Below are positions 61,555 to 64,000 of a stretch of DNA of 64,000 nucleotides, piece after piece. The translations under genes were made by a program, and so were the position numbers. The DNA is from Kiritimatiellia bacterium (GTDB taxonomy: Bacteria > Verrucomicrobiota > Kiritimatiellia > RFP12 > UBA1067): positions 1 through 64,000 of the forward strand of contig JAFRDO010000083.1 of assembly GCA_017403825.1 (NCBI GenBank), given 5' to 3'. The notes under the pieces are model-generated. The model saw only the letters and a program-made list of their open reading frames with translations. It did not search any database and was not told the origin of the DNA. Within the stretch, counting starts at the first letter, position 1, and the number at the start of each line of letters is the position of its first letter.

Positions 61555-63534
61555 ATGGGCGTGAGGCTTGCGAAGAACGGCAGCTACGGTGCCGCGAAAC
61601 CGTATCTTGAAAAGGCGGTTGCCCGCGTGACGCAGAACCACACCCGCGCCCTCGACGCCGCGCCGGAATACTACCTCGCGCTCGTGGAGCGCGGCCTCGC
61701 CGCGACGGCTGCGGATGCCGAGATGCACCTCAAGCGCGCCGAAGATCTCTTCTGGCGCTGCACATGGCGGCTGACGCACAAGAAGGAGTCGTATGTGGAG
61801 ATCGCGCGGATTGCCGCGCTAAAGGGCGACTTCGCAGAGGCGCTTGCGCGCATCGACGATGCGCTCGCGCTCGGCCAGGACGAGGCGAAGCTCTGGACGA
61901 TGAAGGGGATTTTCCTGCGGAAGCTGAAAGTTGGAGGGAAGAGTTCGAGTTCGAGAAAGGAAGAACAAATTCCGCTCTCCAACTCCAACTCCCAACTCCA
62001 ACTCGAGATGCCAATTATGCAAAACCCTCAAGATGCTCTTAGTCGTGCCATTGCTTGCGATCCGCTGGAGTATTGGGCGGTCGCGGAGCGCGACGGCCTC
62101 GCCGCCGCCGAGAAGAACCGCGGACTCAAGGCTCAGCAGCTCTTGGAGTGTGTGAGCGACTATTGGGGCATCGGTGCGTGGGACGAGGTGATTGCGCTCT
62201 GCGATGCCGCGCTCGCGAAAGCCGCCGCCGAGAAGCCTTACAAGACCGAGGGCGCGCTTCCGCTCAAGGATACGCTTGCCGCGTGCGACAGCTACAAGAA
62301 TGCGCTCTTCGGCTACTTCAAGGGTGCTGCGCTGGAAAAGCTGGAAAAGTTGAAAGTTGGAGAGAAGAGTTCGAGTTCGAGAAAGGTGGAACAAATTCCT
62401 CTCTCCAACTCCAACTCGAGCCTCCAACTCGTTCGCTCCAACTCGAAACTCCAACTCGCTCGCGACGCTTACGTCGCGGCAAACGCAATGCCCACCGACT
62501 ATTGCTTCCCGAACCGGCTGGAGGAGGAAGAAGTTCTTATGATGGCGGCGAAGACCGCGCCGGAACTGGCGAACACGTGGTATTACCTTGGCTGCTGCGA
62601 GTGGAATCACGACCGCAAGGACGCTGGCCTCGCCGACTGGAAACGTTGCGTAGAGCTGTGCGAAAAAGCATCCGCAACTCACAACTCCGCCTACGCGCTT
62701 GCGCTCCGCTGCATCGGCTTCGCCCTCTCGCATCCCGGCACGTACTTCACGAACACCGGTGTTCCGTCTGGCGTTCCGAGCCGCGAAGCGTACGAATATT
62801 ATCTCAAGTCGCTTGAGGCCGATCCGGGGAACTTCCGCACGCTCGACGAGGCCGGGAAACTCGCCGAAAAGCTGAACCTTCCGGCTGCGGAACGCCTTGC
62901 GCTCATGGAGAAGTACCGCTCCACGGTTGACAAGTATGATCCCTGCATCCTGCGTCTCGCCTACACGTACAACGCCGTCGGGCGCTACGCCGAGGCGCAC
63001 GAGATACTCACGACCCGCCGCTTCCACGTGTGGGAAGGGGCGGACGGACTGCTCGCGCCGTTCGTCGAGTCTTGCATCGGTCTCGGAAAGGCGGCGATGG
63101 AGAAGGGCGACTACAAGACTGCGCTCAAGTATTTCGAGGAATCGACCACCTATCCTGCCAACCTTCAGGCGGGACGTCCCGGCGATGCCGGCACGGAGCC
63201 GAAGAGCCGCTATTTCATGGCGCAGTGCAAGAAGGCGCTCGGCGACGCGGCGGGCTATAAGGCCGAGCTCGAGAACTCTCTCAAGGGCTGGATTCACGCT
63301 GGCGAGATGGACTATTGGCGCGTGAAGGCGTTGCGTGAACTCGGGCGCGACGCCGAGGTCGCTCCGCTTGTCGCGGAACTTCGCCAGGCAATCAAGGAAC
63401 TGGAATCGCCGCAGCCCGTTGTCATCAACGCATACGCCAAGTTTGCGGGCGACAATTCCGCGATGGAACGGGCCGCCAAGGCGCGCGAAAAGGCTGGAGA
63501 GCTTCGCAAGCTCTTGGAGGAAATCGAGAAATGA
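61555..63534 (+). CDS. TPR half of the split DUF5107-TPR protein
   Basis: Same frame as the DUF5107 gene. The coding sense resumes immediately after the TAG at 61447; ATG 61555 is the first possible new start but has no ribosome site. TPR-like helices continue (YGAAKPYLEKAVARV, GDFAEALARIDDALALG, GDYKTALKYFEES). Two low-complexity inserts (KSSSSRKEEQIPLSNSNS and a near-copy) interrupt the helices; they come from a duplicated insertion element. It lacks its own signal peptide, so it is probably not functional alone. Confidence 0.65.
   Translation: MGVRLAKNGSYGAAKPYLEKAVARVTQNHTRALDAAPEYYLALVERGLAATAADAEMHLKRAEDLFWRCTWRLTHKKESYVEIARIAALKGDFAEALARIDDALALGQDEAKLWTMKGIFLRKLKVGGKSSSSRKEEQIPLSNSNSQLQLEMPIMQNPQDALSRAIACDPLEYWAVAERDGLAAAEKNRGLKAQQLLECVSDYWGIGAWDEVIALCDAALAKAAAEKPYKTEGALPLKDTLAACDSYKNALFGYFKGAALEKLEKLKVGEKSSSSRKVEQIPLSNSNSSLQLVRSNSKLQLARDAYVAANAMPTDYCFPNRLEEEEVLMMAAKTAPELANTWYYLGCCEWNHDRKDAGLADWKRCVELCEKASATHNSAYALALRCIGFALSHPGTYFTNTGVPSGVPSREAYEYYLKSLEADPGNFRTLDEAGKLAEKLNLPAAERLALMEKYRSTVDKYDPCILRLAYTYNAVGRYAEAHEILTTRRFHVWEGADGLLAPFVESCIGLGKAAMEKGDYKTALKYFEESTTYPANLQAGRPGDAGTEPKSRYFMAQCKKALGDAAGYKAELENSLKGWIHAGEMDYWRVKALRELGRDAEVAPLVAELRQAIKELESPQPVVINAYAKFAGDNSAMERAAKAREKAGELRKLLEEIEK
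61926..62007 (+). repeat. In-frame insertion element, copy 1
   Basis: The 66-base core 61926-61991 matches 62352-62417 with four mismatches. Ends AGTTGGAG and CTCCAACT are inverted repeats, followed by CAACTCC-type tandem units. It is translated in frame. Confidence 0.85.
62352..62461 (+). repeat. In-frame insertion element, copy 2
   Basis: Second copy in the same gene and reading frame, with a longer tail of CTCCAACTCG units. Confidence 0.85.
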
Positions 63535-64000
63535 AGCCCGTGTTGCTGGTTTTTGCGTCCGTCGCGCTCCTTGCGGCTGCGTCCGTAGCCGCGCCGCGGC
63601 TGGCGTTTCAGGCGTATGCCGTGCGCGACCTGTGCGAAAAGGATTTCGTCGGAACGCTGAAGGCCGCGAAAGCAATGGGCTACGAGGGCATTGAGACCGG
63701 ACGCTTCTTCGGCCTTGATGCGAAAGGCTTGAAGGCGGCGTGCGACAGCGCGGGGCTGGAGCTTATTGCGCTCCAGCTCTATCCGCACAACATTACGGAA
63801 CCGCAGCTCGGCGAGACGATTCGGTTCTGCAAGGATTGCGGATGCAACCGCATCAACGTCGCGTGGTTCAAGGGCAGCGCGGAAAACCCGAACGACTGGC
63901 AGCTCCTTGTGAACGTGCTGAACCATGCGGCGGAGGTGTGCGCGAAGGAAGGAATCTCTGTTGCCTATCACAACCACGACCACGAGTTCAAGATCAGGTT
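63531..64000 (+). CDS. Exported xylose-isomerase-like TIM-barrel protein (partial)
   Basis: Starts by ATGA overlap with the TPR ORF and runs off the window end (156 codons visible). A signal peptide (MKPVLLVFASVALLAAAS) is followed by LAFQAYAVRDL, GYEGIETG and VAYHNHDHEFK, typical of sugar phosphate isomerase/epimerase proteins of the AP-endonuclease-2 superfamily; the HNHDHE stretch would bind metal. An exported member fits the other extracytoplasmic sugar enzymes here. Confidence 0.82.
   Translation, partial: MKPVLLVFASVALLAAASVAAPRLAFQAYAVRDLCEKDFVGTLKAAKAMGYEGIETGRFFGLDAKGLKAACDSAGLELIALQLYPHNITEPQLGETIRFCKDCGCNRINVAWFKGSAENPNDWQLLVNVLNHAAEVCAKEGISVAYHNHDHEFKIR

Noticed and set aside
61819-63675. 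Long minus-strand open frame (618 codons) opposite the TPR gene
   Set aside because: It mirrors codon bias of the real plus-strand gene, has no ribosome site or domain, and its translation is Arg/His/Val-rich as is usual for antisense shadows. Similar antisense frames at 27071-28600 and 28572-30251 were rejected for the same reason.

Overview
The window looks like a chromosomal segment of a Gram-negative bacterium of the Planctomycetes-Verrucomicrobia-Chlamydiae side of the tree. My best guess is a gut-type Kiritimatiellae or Lentisphaerae relative. This rests on the mix of Tat or lipobox-tagged Gfo/Idh/MocA oxidoreductases, exported LamG and beta-helix proteins, DUF5107-TPR and GH127/GH51 carbohydrate genes, several AAA/DUF4143 ATPases, and sigma70-like promoters with extended -10 boxes (TGnTATAAT). 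No rRNA or tRNA was seen, so the taxonomic guess is inference.

Layout. (1) 177-9676: a six-gene AT-richer operon (DUF4062-GHKL sensor, acidic helical protein, membrane-anchored EEP-type nuclease, two large unknown proteins, membrane-anchored S1-domain protein) closed by a terminator. It looks like an undescribed defence or stress system. (2) 9704-13219: small genes, a diverged tandem duplication (zinc-ribbon/mini-membrane ORFs plus TerB-DnaJ), and a DUF4143 ATPase. (3) 13378-17242: SDR, IlvD/Edd dehydratase and FAD oxidoreductase operon ending in a decayed Tat-signal stub. (4) 17257-23844: exported beta-helix protein, exported oxidoreductase, then an FGE-domain/Ser-Thr kinase/ECF sigma signalling unit. 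(5) 23845-25854: inverted repeats, gene remnants, a strongly structured RNA resembling 6S RNA, an unknown protein and a broken zinc-ribbon gene. (6) 25769-45693: a second DUF4143 ATPase, then exported sugar metabolism: three oxidoreductases and lyases, a GH51-GH43 fusion, aldose epimerase, a third DUF4143 ATPase, a frameshifted GH93-like propeller, a beta-helix/LamG-like surface protein, GH5-like, DUF6259-like and GH127 genes. Arabinan or arabinose-rich glycans are the likely substrate. (7) 45694-52982: low-complexity repeats, then a TPR / MazG-like / nuclease-DUF2075 / SF1 helicase operon (candidate defence) followed by toxin and ATPase stubs. (8) 53012-64000: two LamG surface proteins, a putative TIM-barrel hydrolase with a poly-G tract, a DUF5107-TPR gene split by an amber codon, and a partial xylose-isomerase-like gene.

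Recurring themes. Each of the three intact DUF4143 ATPase genes has its own different palindrome over or beside its promoter. Four exported surface proteins share a short C-terminal tail (G-x(2,3)-[ILV]-x-[ILV]-[RK]-stop). Heptamer-rich repeats lie between genes and also in frame inside genes. Many genes are connected by ATGA overlaps. At least seven genes are truncated, frameshifted or stop-interrupted, so the region is actively remodelled.
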